DNA of 64,000 nucleotides, taken from Actinophytocola oryzae (GTDB taxonomy: Bacteria; Actinomycetota; Actinomycetes; Mycobacteriales; Pseudonocardiaceae). The stretch is taken from assembly GCF_004364325.1 (NCBI RefSeq), contig NZ_SOCP01000011.1, positions 248,001 through 312,000 on the forward strand, written 5' to 3'. Below, piece after piece: positions 35,197 to 43,646 of this stretch (position 1 is the stretch's first letter; each line of letters starts with the position of its first letter). A model generated the notes under the pieces. The model did not search any database. It had not been told where the DNA came from and saw only the letters and a list, made by a program, of their open reading frames with translations. Made by a program: the position numbers and the translations under genes.

Positions 35197-36312
35197 GTGA
35201 CGTCGAGTACCCCGCCATCGGCGCTGTCCGGCAACCCTTACCCGGTACACGGCGGCGACCCCTACGCCCAGCAGCTCTCGACCGGTGCCACCCATCCGGC
35301 GGGCGACCAGTCGCAGAACAACCACCACGGCTACCGCCAGGTCTCGCCGCTGGACGAGCTGGGCCAGACCGCCCAGCGGATCGCCGCCAACGTCGAGCGG
35401 GTGCTGGTCGGCAAGCCCGAGGTCGTGCGCATCGCGCTCGTCACCCTGCTCGCCGAGGGCCACCTGCTGGTCGAGGACGTGCCGGGGGTCGGGAAGACCT
35501 CGCTGGCCAAGGCGCTCGCCAGGTCGATCGACTGCACGGTCAGCCGCATCCAGTTCACGCCCGACCTGCTGCCCTCCGACGTGACCGGGGTGTCGATCTT
35601 CAACCGCCAGAGCAACGAGTTCGAGTTCCGGCCGGGTCCGGTCTTCGCGAACATCGTGGTCGGCGACGAGATCAACCGCGCGTCGCCCAAGACGCAGTCG
35701 GCCCTCCTCGAGTGCATGGAGGAGGAGCAGGTCACCGTCGACGGCAACACCTACCAGCTGGACATGCCGTTCATGGTGATCGCGACCCAGAACCCGATCG
35801 AGATGGAGGGCACCTACGCCCTGCCCGAGGCCCAGCGCGACCGGTTCACCGCGCGCGTGTCGATCGGCTACCCGGACCCGGCCGCCGAGCTGGCCATGGT
35901 CGACGAGCACGCGGGCCACAACCCGCTCAACGACCTGCAGCCCGTCTCGCACGGCGAGCAGGTCAAGCACCTGATCGAGACCGTGCGCGCGGTCAAGCTC
36001 TCCCCCGACATCCGCCGCTACGCCGTCGAACTGACCTCCGCGACCCGCAGGTTGCCCGAGATCCGCATCGGCGCCTCGCCACGGTCGACGCTGCACCTCG
36101 TGCGCGCGGCCCGTGCGCACGCGGCACTGTCGGGACGCGACTTCGTGGTCCCCGACGACGTGCACGCGGTGGCCGTGCCGGTGCTCGCCCACCGGCTCGT
36201 GCTCACGCCGGAGGCCCAGGCCGGGCGCCGGGCACCCGCCGACCTCATCCGTGCGCTGGTACAGCGTGTGCCGGTGCCCCAGCACGGTGGCGCCGGTCGC
36301 GGGACCAGGTAG
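35197..36312 (+). CDS. MoxR family AAA+ ATPase
   Basis: A protein of 371 aa. A Pro/Gly/Asn-rich N-terminal stretch of about 45 residues comes before the AAA+ core. The core has Walker A EDVPGVGKTSLAKAL (about residue 105), Walker B VGDEINRASPKTQSALLECMEE, sensor MVIATQNPIE and the arginine-finger region ALPEAQRDRF. MoxR ATPases act as chaperones, usually for VWA or DUF58 partners. GTG 35197 has a perfect AGGAGG at 35187-35192. It is the first gene of the MoxR-DUF58-TgpA trio. Confidence 0.94.
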   Translation: MTSSTPPSALSGNPYPVHGGDPYAQQLSTGATHPAGDQSQNNHHGYRQVSPLDELGQTAQRIAANVERVLVGKPEVVRIALVTLLAEGHLLVEDVPGVGKTSLAKALARSIDCTVSRIQFTPDLLPSDVTGVSIFNRQSNEFEFRPGPVFANIVVGDEINRASPKTQSALLECMEEEQVTVDGNTYQLDMPFMVIATQNPIEMEGTYALPEAQRDRFTARVSIGYPDPAAELAMVDEHAGHNPLNDLQPVSHGEQVKHLIETVRAVKLSPDIRRYAVELTSATRRLPEIRIGASPRSTLHLVRAARAHAALSGRDFVVPDDVHAVAVPVLAHRLVLTPEAQAGRRAPADLIRALVQRVPVPQHGGAGRGTR

Positions 36313-36318
36313 GCGGCG

Positions 36319-37590
36319 GTGGCGCGGCCGCTGAAGGGTGCGCTGTCGGGTCTCACCACGCGCGGGCGATGTCTTCTCGCCGCCGGGCTCGCGGCGGCGC
36401 TGTGCTCGGTGGTGCTGAACGAGCGCGACCTGCTGCGGGTGTCGGTGTTCGTGGTGGCGCTGCCGATCCTCGTGTGCCTGCTGACGGCCGTCGCGCGGGT
36501 CGGCCTGCACGCGCAACGCGAGCTCAACCCCGTGCGCTCGCCGGTCGGTGGCCGCTCGGAGGTCACCCTGCACATCACGTCGACGGGCAGGCTGCCGACG
36601 GGCGGACTGCTGGTCTCCGACGGCGTGCCCTACTCCCTCGGCGGCAAGCCCCGGTTCGTCATCGAGCACCTGCCGAGGCACACCGGCACGCGGCTGCGCT
36701 ACCACGTCCAGCCGATGCTGCGTGGCATCCAGCAGCTCGGCCCCCTGAAGGCGACGATCACCGACCCGTTCGGCCTCGCCGAGTTCGAGCGGGAGCTGGC
36801 GCACACTTCGCGGCTGATCGTGGTGCCCAGGGTGGTGCGGCTGGTGGGTGTGCCCGGCGGGTCCGGGCTGGGTTCGGGCGACGACGGCTCGGTGCGGCTC
36901 AACGCGGGCCAGGGCGAGGACGACGCGATCGTGCGGCCCTACCGCCAGGGCGACGACCTGCGGAAGGTGCACTGGCGCTCGACGGCCAAGCGCGACGAGA
37001 TGATGGTGCGCGTCGAGGAACGCCCGTGGCGTGGCGGTACGACTGTATTGCTCGATCGCCGGGCGCCCGCCCACCGCGGCGTCGGCGCGAACTCCAGCCT
37101 CGAGTGGGCGGTGTCCTTCGTCGCCAGCGTGTGCCTGCACCTGCACCGCTACGGCCAGCGCATCCGGCTCGTCACCGAGTCCGGCGCCACGATCGTCAAG
37201 GACTCCGGCGACGGCATGCACAACGACAACGCCGTGCTCGACGCGCTGGCCGCACTGCAGGCCGTGCCTGCGCAGGCCATGGACAGCCGCAACGACCCAG
37301 GCGGTGGGCAGGAGCTCATCGCCGTCCTCGGCGCCACGACCCCCGAGGCGCTGTCACAGCTGATCAGCCAGCGGCCGAGGGGCAACCGGAGCCTCGCGGT
37401 ACTGCTGGACACGGCTGCCTGGGGCGACGGCGGCGACGGGACGGACATCGACGGCGCGACCGCACTGCTGCGGGGCGCTGGCTGGGGTGTGACGGTGGCC
37501 CGGCCGAACATCCCGATGACGGCGACGTGGGCGACGCTCTGCCGCACCCACGGCTCCCGCACGGACGCCGTGATCACGGGCTCGGGATAG
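36319..37590 (+). CDS. DUF58 domain membrane protein
   Basis: A protein of 423 aa. Two hydrophobic helices lie at about residues 18-55 (CLLAAGLAAALCSVVL and VSVFVVALPILVCLLTAVA). The DUF58 signature VRPYRQGDDLRKVHWRSTAKRDEMMVR lies at about 205-230 and is followed by a VWA-like fold (GGTTVLLDRRAP). DUF58 proteins are the standard partners of MoxR ATPases. It is 6 bp after moxR and 17 bp before the transglutaminase gene, so the three form one operon. Confidence 0.93.
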   Translation: MARPLKGALSGLTTRGRCLLAAGLAAALCSVVLNERDLLRVSVFVVALPILVCLLTAVARVGLHAQRELNPVRSPVGGRSEVTLHITSTGRLPTGGLLVSDGVPYSLGGKPRFVIEHLPRHTGTRLRYHVQPMLRGIQQLGPLKATITDPFGLAEFERELAHTSRLIVVPRVVRLVGVPGGSGLGSGDDGSVRLNAGQGEDDAIVRPYRQGDDLRKVHWRSTAKRDEMMVRVEERPWRGGTTVLLDRRAPAHRGVGANSSLEWAVSFVASVCLHLHRYGQRIRLVTESGATIVKDSGDGMHNDNAVLDALAALQAVPAQAMDSRNDPGGGQELIAVLGATTPEALSQLISQRPRGNRSLAVLLDTAAWGDGGDGTDIDGATALLRGAGWGVTVARPNIPMTATWATLCRTHGSRTDAVITGSG

Positions 37591-37607
37591 CGAGGGGACT
37601 TCTCACG

Positions 37608-40073
37608 GTGTCGACAGCAACCCCGACCAGACCACCGGCAGGCAGGCCGTCCGGTCCGCCGCCCCCGCCCGCCGGTGGCGGCGGCGAGCTGACCTCCGCG
37701 CAGTGGTCGATGACCGTCACCCCGGTGGTCGCGGCCATCACCACGCTCTGCGCGTCGCTCGCGCTGTCGGGTGTGATCGACGGGCTGCGCTGGTGGGGCT
37801 ACGCGGGGGTCGCGGTCACCGTGGTCACCGCGATCGGGCTGGGGCTGCGGGCCCTGCGCACGCCTGTCCTGCTGGTCGGCCTCGCGCAGATGTTCGCGAT
37901 CCTGTGCCTGCTCGTGTCGCTGTTCACCGACAGCGGGGTCCTCGGCTTCCTCCCCGGGCCTGCCTCGCTGGGCGACCTCGGCAACGTGCTGGAGAACAGC
38001 ATCGAGGTGGTGCGGACCGGGGTGCCGCCCGTGCCCGCGACCCAGGCCGTGCTGTGCCTGGTGGTGATCGCGATCGGGCTGGTCTCGGTCCTGGTGGACA
38101 CGCTCGCGGTGTCCGCGGGCACGCCTGCCGCCTCCGGCCTGGTGCTGCTGTGCGTCTACGCGGTGCCCGCCTCGCTGGCCGACGAGATGCTGCCCTGGTG
38201 GGCGTTCGTGCTGGGCGCGGCGTCGTTCGCCGCGCTGCTCGCGGTCGACGGCGCACACCGCCACCAGCTGTGGCGCAACCGGCCGACGGTCCAGGGCACG
38301 AACGGCGGCTTCGGCGGCCCGGCGGCGCTGGTGTCCGGCGCGGTGGCGATCGCGCTGCTCGCCGGCGCGACGGTGACCGTGATAGGCACGGTCGGCCAGC
38401 TCCCCGGCGGCAACAACGGCTCCGGTTCCGGCGGGCTGGGGCTCAACCCGTTCACGTCACTGCGCGGCATGCTCGACCAGGAGGGCAACGTCGAACTGTT
38501 CCGCGTGCGTGGCATGGGCGACGATCGGGCCCGCTACCTGCGTGCCATCACGCTGCCCTCCTACAACAAGAACGGCGGCTGGGAGCGGGAGACCAAGGAG
38601 ATGCCCGCCGGCGTCCCTGCCGACGAGGTGCTGCGCTCGCCGGGCCGTCAGCGGCCGCAGTCGAGCGAGCTGACGAACATCCAGATCGAGCCCGTCCACT
38701 CCGTCGACTACTGGGCGGCCGTGGCAGGCACGCCGGTTCGGCTGCGCGGTCTGCCGGACGACATGCGCTACGACGAGGACAGCGGCATGGTCTACGGCTC
38801 CGAGTCCCGGTCGCTGTCGGCCTACACCGAGGACGCGGACCTGTCCGAGCCGACCTCGGACGACCTGCGCGGGGACGGCTCGTTCAGCGAGACGGGCCTG
38901 GTCTCGGACGTCTACCTGCGCAAGGACGGCATCAGCGACGACGTCACCGCGCTCGCGGCACGGCTGACCGCGAACCAGTTCACCACCCTCGACCGGGTGC
39001 TGGCCATCCAGCGCTACTTCGACACGGCGAACGGCTTCCGCTACGACACGCAGACCGCCGTCGGCACCGACGAGAGCGGGCTCGAGGACTTCCTGTTCAA
39101 GAGCAAGACCGGGTTCTGCGAGCAGTTCGCGTCGGCCATGGGCATCCTGCTGCGGGCGGCGGGCATCCCGTCCCGCGTCGCCATGGGCTACACCGCCGGC
39201 TACCAGAACGGCGAGTACCGGACGATCACCACGCAGAACGCGCACGCGTGGGTCGAGGTGTTCTTCCCGTCGTCGGGCTGGGTGACGTTCGACCCGACGC
39301 CGCTGTCCGACGGCACCTCCTACGACCCGCCCTACGCCACCGGCTCCGGCCCGTCCGGTCCGGAGGACGACCCGAACGACCCGAGCGCGACCTCGACCGC
39401 GCCATCGACACCGAACGCCCCGACCTCGACCGCACGCAGCGACGACCCGACGCAGCAGGCCGGTGCGAACGGCGCCACGCAGGAGGAGTCGTCGAAGTCG
39501 TGGCTGTGGATCACGGCGGGCGCGATCGTGCTCGTCGCGATCCTGCTGACCGCGGGGACGGCCGCCAGTGGGAGCAGGCCGAGGCGGCGGGCACGCCTGC
39601 TGCCGTTCGCGGTGGCGGCGTGGGGACTCGTCGCGGTGGCCGTCGCCGGCGTGGTGTCCTGGTGGCTCGCGCTGCTGGTGGTGCTGCTGATCTTCTCGGC
39701 GACGCCGGGCGTCATCCGGGAACGCAGACGGTTGTCCCACCGCAACGACGTGCACCGGGGCGGGCCTGCGGCGGCGTCCTCCGCGTGGTCGGAACTGCTT
39801 GCCGAGTCCCGTGACCGCGGCATCGAGGTCGGCTCGACGGAGACGGTCCGCACGGCAGCGCGCCGGATCGCCCGCGAGCACTCCCTCGACGACGGTGGCA
39901 AGCGGGCCCTGCGCACGGTCGTCAGCGAGGTCGAAAGGTCCTGGTACGGCGACAGCGAGACCCCCGACCCGACCCTGGCCCCCGCCTACGACGACCTGAT
40001 GGACGGCATCCGGCGCAACGCGCCGCTCGGCCTGCGCGGGAAGATCCTCCCGAAGTCGGTCCTGCGCCGGTGA
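37608..40073 (+). CDS. TgpA-type transmembrane transglutaminase-like protein
   Basis: A protein of 821 aa. A Pro/Gly N-terminus is followed by a cluster of about six transmembrane helices (residues 40-270). An extracytoplasmic transglutaminase-like domain contains the full triad: Cys504 in FCEQFASAMG, His546 in NAHAWVEV and Asp562 in FDPTP. A Thr/Ser/Pro linker, one or two more helices (about 640-710) and a cytoplasmic DUF4129-like tail end the protein. The GTG at 37608 is inside a much longer open frame that is otherwise a shadow of the two upstream genes. In Pseudomonas TgpA is essential; a wall or surface-protein role here is an inference. Confidence 0.93.
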   Translation: MSTATPTRPPAGRPSGPPPPPAGGGGELTSAQWSMTVTPVVAAITTLCASLALSGVIDGLRWWGYAGVAVTVVTAIGLGLRALRTPVLLVGLAQMFAILCLLVSLFTDSGVLGFLPGPASLGDLGNVLENSIEVVRTGVPPVPATQAVLCLVVIAIGLVSVLVDTLAVSAGTPAASGLVLLCVYAVPASLADEMLPWWAFVLGAASFAALLAVDGAHRHQLWRNRPTVQGTNGGFGGPAALVSGAVAIALLAGATVTVIGTVGQLPGGNNGSGSGGLGLNPFTSLRGMLDQEGNVELFRVRGMGDDRARYLRAITLPSYNKNGGWERETKEMPAGVPADEVLRSPGRQRPQSSELTNIQIEPVHSVDYWAAVAGTPVRLRGLPDDMRYDEDSGMVYGSESRSLSAYTEDADLSEPTSDDLRGDGSFSETGLVSDVYLRKDGISDDVTALAARLTANQFTTLDRVLAIQRYFDTANGFRYDTQTAVGTDESGLEDFLFKSKTGFCEQFASAMGILLRAAGIPSRVAMGYTAGYQNGEYRTITTQNAHAWVEVFFPSSGWVTFDPTPLSDGTSYDPPYATGSGPSGPEDDPNDPSATSTAPSTPNAPTSTARSDDPTQQAGANGATQEESSKSWLWITAGAIVLVAILLTAGTAASGSRPRRRARLLPFAVAAWGLVAVAVAGVVSWWLALLVVLLIFSATPGVIRERRRLSHRNDVHRGGPAAASSAWSELLAESRDRGIEVGSTETVRTAARRIAREHSLDDGGKRALRTVVSEVERSWYGDSETPDPTLAPAYDDLMDGIRRNAPLGLRGKILPKSVLRR

Positions 40074-40078
40074 GGACC

Positions 40079-40166
40079 AGTGCCGCGTCCAGGCGAGGAG
40101 GGCACGTTTCTCCGCGGCCCAGGCGGATCCACGGATAAACGACCCACCCCTCCTGGACACGGCACT
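40079..40166. terminator. Long bidirectional terminator hairpin
   Basis: AGTGCCGCGTCCAGG (40079-40093) and CCTGGACACGGCACT (40152-40166) pair with one mismatch over 15 bp, around a 58-nt loop. It separates the convergent TgpA and GNAT genes and reaches into the last codon of the GNAT gene. Confidence 0.7.
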
Positions 40167-40686
40167 AGGCCGGCCCGGTCGGTGGGGTCACCTGCTCGCC
40201 GAGGGGACGTTGGGCCCAGGTGACGTCGTGCCAGGCGTCGTGCTTCCACCCGATGCGGCGGTAGGTGCCCGCCGGTTCGAAGCCGAGCGCCTTGTGCAGG
40301 CCGATACTCGCGTCGTTCGGCAGGGTCATGCCCGCCACCGCCGTCTGGTAGCCGCGGTCGGCGAGGCGGGTGAACAGCTCCTCGTACAACGCGCGGCCCG
40401 CGCCAGTGCGGCGGCGGCCCAGCTCGACGTACACGCTCACCTCGCAGGACCACCGGTAGGCCGCGCGGGTCTTGAACGGGCCGCCGTACGCGTAGCCGAC
40501 GACCCGGCCGTCCTCCTCGCCGACCAGCCAGGCGTGGGAGCGCCGCGACGCCGCGATCCTCTCCGACATCTCCGCCACGGTGGGTGGGTCCCACTCGAAG
40601 GTGATCGCCGTGTCCCGCACGTACGGCGCGTAGATCGCCGCGCATGCCGCCGCGTCCCCGGCCGCTGAGGCGTCCCGAACCAACAT
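40165..40686 (-). CDS. GNAT N-acetyltransferase (phosphinothricin acetyltransferase-like)
   Basis: A protein of 173 aa. The N-terminus MLVRDASAAGDAAACAAIYAPYV and the sequence ITFEWDPPT match Bar/Pat proteins. The acetyl-CoA-binding motif is YVELGRRRTGAGRALYEEL (RRxGxG/A type, about residues 90-105), with SIGLHKALGFEPAGTYRRIGWK following. Homologues acetylate amino groups such as phosphinothricin or methionine sulfoximine; the physiological substrate is unknown. It shares a promoter region with the divergent XRE regulator. Confidence 0.9.
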   Translation of the reverse strand: MLVRDASAAGDAAACAAIYAPYVRDTAITFEWDPPTVAEMSERIAASRRSHAWLVGEEDGRVVGYAYGGPFKTRAAYRWSCEVSVYVELGRRRTGAGRALYEELFTRLADRGYQTAVAGMTLPNDASIGLHKALGFEPAGTYRRIGWKHDAWHDVTWAQRPLGEQVTPPTGPA

Positions 40687-40694
40687 GTCAACGA

Positions 40695-40720
40695 TAGTAA
40701 ACAGAAACGTCCACTATTGT
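40695..40720. promoter_or_regulatory. Promoter/operator between GNAT and XRE-cupin genes
   Basis: TAGTAAAC and GTCCACTA form an imperfect inverted repeat (6 of 8 pairs) at 40695-40716. TATTGT (40715-40720) is a good -10 for the plus strand and ends only 6 nt before GTG 40727, so the XRE transcript may be leaderless. ATG of the GNAT gene lies at the other end. Confidence 0.5.
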
Positions 40721-40726
40721 GAAGAC

Positions 40727-41281
40727 GTGACTGACCTGAGCACCGCGATCGCCGAGACACTGCATGCCGCGCGCCAGGCACGTGGCCTGTCCGGCGGCGT
40801 GCTGGCCGACCGCTCCGGGGTGTCCCGCGCCATGATCAGCAAGATCGAGCGGGGCGAGACCCAGCCGACCGCGGCACTGCTCGCGCGGCTGGCGGCGGCA
40901 CTGGGCATGACCCTGTCGGAGCTGGTCGCGCAGGCCGAGCAGGACCAGCGCCGGCTCGTCCGCCACCCCGACCAGCCGACCTGGACCGACCCGGACACCG
41001 GCTACGTCCGGCGCGCGGTGTCCCCGATCGCGGGCGGCCCGCTCGAGCTGGTCGAGGTCGAGCTGCCCTCGGGCGCCGAGGTCGCCTTCCCGGCCGCGGC
41101 GTACGTGCTGACGCACCACCAGATCTGGGTCCTCGCGGGCAGGCTGACCTTCCGCGAGGGTCCGGTCGAGCACGACCTCGGGGCGGGCGACTGTCTCCAG
41201 CTCGGCCCGCCCCAGGCGTGCGCGTTCGTCAACCGCACCGGCGAACCCTGCCGGTACCTGGTGGCGCTGGCCAGGCGCTAG
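40727..41281 (+). CDS. XRE-family regulator with cupin domain
   Basis: A protein of 184 aa. The N-terminal HTH is TLHAARQARGLSGGVLADRSGVSRAMISKIERGETQPTAALLARLAAALG in layout (about residues 9-58). The C-terminal cupin (about 95-180) has HHQIWVLAGRLTFREG and DLGAGDCLQLGPPQACAFVN. Such proteins sense small molecules and often control the adjacent gene, here the GNAT gene. GTG 40727 is chosen; the ATG at 40685 would overlap the divergent start and add residues unlike the family. Confidence 0.9.
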   Translation: MTDLSTAIAETLHAARQARGLSGGVLADRSGVSRAMISKIERGETQPTAALLARLAAALGMTLSELVAQAEQDQRRLVRHPDQPTWTDPDTGYVRRAVSPIAGGPLELVEVELPSGAEVAFPAAAYVLTHHQIWVLAGRLTFREGPVEHDLGAGDCLQLGPPQACAFVNRTGEPCRYLVALARR

Positions 41282-42849
41282 ACGGCCGGGTAGCGGTTGT
41301 AGTCGGGGAAGTTGCCGTACAGCAGCTCGTCGGTCGGGCCCTGCGTGACCGCGTGGACCAGGTGGACCCCGCCGACGAACGCGCCCTTCCACGAACCGCC
41401 GCGCCCGCCGAAGGGCTCCTCGCGGTCGCCACGCGAGCGGGGCTTGTTGACGCCGACCTTGAACGCCTGCACGTGCTGGGCCAGGTCGGTGGCCAGCTCC
41501 TCGTCGTCGCAGGCGATGCTCGCGACGAGCGCGCCGTTGGACGCGTTCATCTGCGCGAGCAGCTCGGCCTTGGTGTCCACCACGACGATCGTGTCGACCG
41601 GCCCGAACGGCTCCTCGTGCATGAGCCGCGACGCCCCGGGCGGCGCGAGCAGCGCGGTCGGCGCGACGTACGCGGACGTGTCCTGACCCGGCAGGAACCT
41701 GCCCTGGTCGAGTGACCCCCGGTAGAGCGGCACCGCCCCGTGGCGCAGGGCCTCGTCGACCCGTTTGCCGAGATCGCGTGCCTTGGCCGAGGAGATCATC
41801 GACCCGAAGTCGAGTACGGGCAGCTCCTGCGTGTCGGCGTTCGTGTCCACCGCGAGCGGGTGCCCGAACCGGATCGACTGCACGACCGGCAGGTACGTCG
41901 CGAGGAACGAGTCGACCAGATCACGCTGGACCACGAACCTCGGGTAGGCGGTGCAGCGCTGCTTCGCGTACTCGAAGCCCTTCCTCAGGTGCTTGGCGAG
42001 GCCGTCCCAGTCGGAGAAGTCCCAGATTCCCCAGCAGTTCAGACCCTCCTGCTCGAGCATGTGCCGCTTGCCCGTGTCGACGAGCTGCGCGGCGATCTTG
42101 CCGCCGTTGTCGCGGCCGCCGACGAACGCGAGCGCGCCGATCTCCACCGACCGCACCAGCGCGTTGGAGAGCTTCGACCCGTCACCGGAGAGCAGGGTGA
42201 CGGGCAGGCCCGCGTCGTTCATGAGGGCGTGGGCGACCGTGAGGCAGACCGCGCCACCCTGGGTCGGTGTCTTGGCGATCACCGCGTTGCCTGCCAGCAG
42301 CTGGACCAGCTCGGCGTGGACGAGCACCGACATCGGATAGTTCCAGCTCGCGATGTTGCTGACCGGTCCCGGCAACGGCGTCCGCTCGAACGGCCTGCCC
42401 TGGGCGTCCGTCCCGAGCATCTCCTCGATGTTGTCGAGGTACCAGCGGACGCCGTCGAGCGCCCGGTCCACGTCCGCGCAGGCCAGCTTCCACGGCTTGC
42501 CGATTTCCCAGGCGAGCAGCAGGGCGAGGTCGTCCCGCGCCCCGGTCATGGCGTCGACCGCGGCGCTCACCCTGTCCTTGCGCTCCGCGAGCGGGACCTC
42601 GCCCCAGTCGCGGTGCTGCTGGTGGGCCGCCGAGACGGCCTTCAGCGCGGTCGGTTCGTCGATCTTGGACAGTTGGCCGATCGTGGACTGGTCGACAGGC
42701 GAGACCATCGGCGCCCGCTCGCCGCCGTCCTGCCACCGTCCCTCGTACAGGTTGCGCAGGCGATCACCAGCGAAACCGTCGGGCGCCACCTGGGCGACCC
42801 GCTCCGCCAAACGTGCCCACTGTGCGTGCTCGGGGATGCGCAAAGCCAC
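41278..42849 (-). CDS. Aldehyde dehydrogenase family protein
   Basis: A protein of 523 aa. NAD(P)-dependent oxidation of an unknown aldehyde. ALDH marks are NIASWNYPMSVLVHAELVQLLAGNAVIAKTP (cofactor region), LAFVGGRDNGG, the candidate catalytic Cys in YAKQRCTAYPRFVVQ, and HEEPFGPVDTIVV near the C-terminus. The catalytic glutamate region (LEQEGLNCWGIW) differs from the usual ELGG. GTG 42849 follows GGAGG by 7 nt; the longer frame from 42936 is not supported. Its stop overlaps the convergent XRE gene by 4 bp. Confidence 0.87.
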   Translation of the reverse strand: MALRIPEHAQWARLAERVAQVAPDGFAGDRLRNLYEGRWQDGGERAPMVSPVDQSTIGQLSKIDEPTALKAVSAAHQQHRDWGEVPLAERKDRVSAAVDAMTGARDDLALLLAWEIGKPWKLACADVDRALDGVRWYLDNIEEMLGTDAQGRPFERTPLPGPVSNIASWNYPMSVLVHAELVQLLAGNAVIAKTPTQGGAVCLTVAHALMNDAGLPVTLLSGDGSKLSNALVRSVEIGALAFVGGRDNGGKIAAQLVDTGKRHMLEQEGLNCWGIWDFSDWDGLAKHLRKGFEYAKQRCTAYPRFVVQRDLVDSFLATYLPVVQSIRFGHPLAVDTNADTQELPVLDFGSMISSAKARDLGKRVDEALRHGAVPLYRGSLDQGRFLPGQDTSAYVAPTALLAPPGASRLMHEEPFGPVDTIVVVDTKAELLAQMNASNGALVASIACDDEELATDLAQHVQAFKVGVNKPRSRGDREEPFGGRGGSWKGAFVGGVHLVHAVTQGPTDELLYGNFPDYNRYPAV

Positions 42850-42986
42850 GACCCAACCTCCATCGCAGTGACGAGATCCCACAGCGATCGTCACCCGGGA
42901 GGTTGGAGAAGTCATCGAGTCTGCGTCGGAAGTCACGCCCGAAAGTTACCCACGAGTAAGAATGTCACCCGTTAGGCGCAGTCGAA

Positions 42987-43012
42987 TCGGGCGTCCGCGT
43001 ACGGACGCCCGA
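42987..43012. terminator. Perfect hairpin after the DUF3040 gene
   Basis: TCGGGCGTCCG (42987-42997) and CGGACGCCCGA (43002-43012) are perfect 11-bp arms with a CGTA tetraloop, 17 bp beyond the DUF3040 stop. Confidence 0.75.
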
Positions 43013-43029
43013 CCAGGTCGACTGACTAA

Positions 43030-43431
43030 CTAGGGTTCGTCCTCGAACCGCTTACGGAAGCGGTCCTCCATCCTTTGTGAGAACGAGCTTCGGCGCGCCT
43101 TCGGCGTGCCGCCGCCCTCACCGTCCGCGGTGCTCTCCTCACCGTCCCCGCCTCGTCGCATGGCGGAGAGCGTGAGCAGCGCACCTAAGAACATGACCAG
43201 GAAGCCGAGCAAGCTGACTACGGGGACACCGCCAGGCTTCAGCGGCAGGATGACTCCCAGGACCAGAAGAGCGACACCCAGCACGAACAGCGCGATGCCC
43301 TGCAGGCGTCGACGCCGTGAGGGGCGGCGCAGCCGCGCACCCCGCACGCTGGATGCGAACTTGGGATCCTCGGCGTAAAGCGCACGCTCAATCTGGTCGA
43401 GCAGTCGCTGCTCGTGCTCGGAGAGTGGCAT
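43030..43431 (-). CDS. DUF3040 membrane protein
   Basis: A protein of 133 aa. The actinobacterial DUF3040 start MPLSEHEQRLLDQIERALYAEDPKF is complete. Two transmembrane helices lie at about residues 44-62 (LQGIALFVLGVALLVLGVI) and 70-88 (VVSLLGFLVMFLGALLTL). A polar, charged tail ends the protein. The function of the family is unknown. ATG 43431 is taken over 43449 because the family begins MPLSEHE. Confidence 0.9.
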   Translation of the reverse strand: MPLSEHEQRLLDQIERALYAEDPKFASSVRGARLRRPSRRRRLQGIALFVLGVALLVLGVILPLKPGGVPVVSLLGFLVMFLGALLTLSAMRRGGDGEESTADGEGGGTPKARRSSFSQRMEDRFRKRFEDEP

Positions 43432-43646
43432 CAGTTCCTCCTCCGGCACAGCGGTCGCGAGCGCCGGGCGATACGGGTCTTGGCCGCCGGACCCGGCGGG
43501 CGCCCCACTGTGGGGGCGTCACTCCCCAGGATACGAGTCCCGGGCCTCCGCGACTACCCGATCCGGAATCATGGTCGTATGCGTCAGCAAAACCCGGCCG
43601 TTACGAAGTGTGTCACGGGGCCGCTCCGCCCTCGTCAGGTGGGTTG

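Noticed and set aside
35137..37221. 694-codon minus-strand frame opposite moxR and the DUF58 gene
   Set aside because: Low-complexity composition without motifs; the plus-strand genes carry clear AAA+ and DUF58 motifs with good ribosome binding sites.
35145..40073. 1642-codon plus-strand frame ending in TgpA
   Set aside because: TgpA proper begins at GTG 37608; upstream residues are frame shadows of moxR and DUF58 genes.
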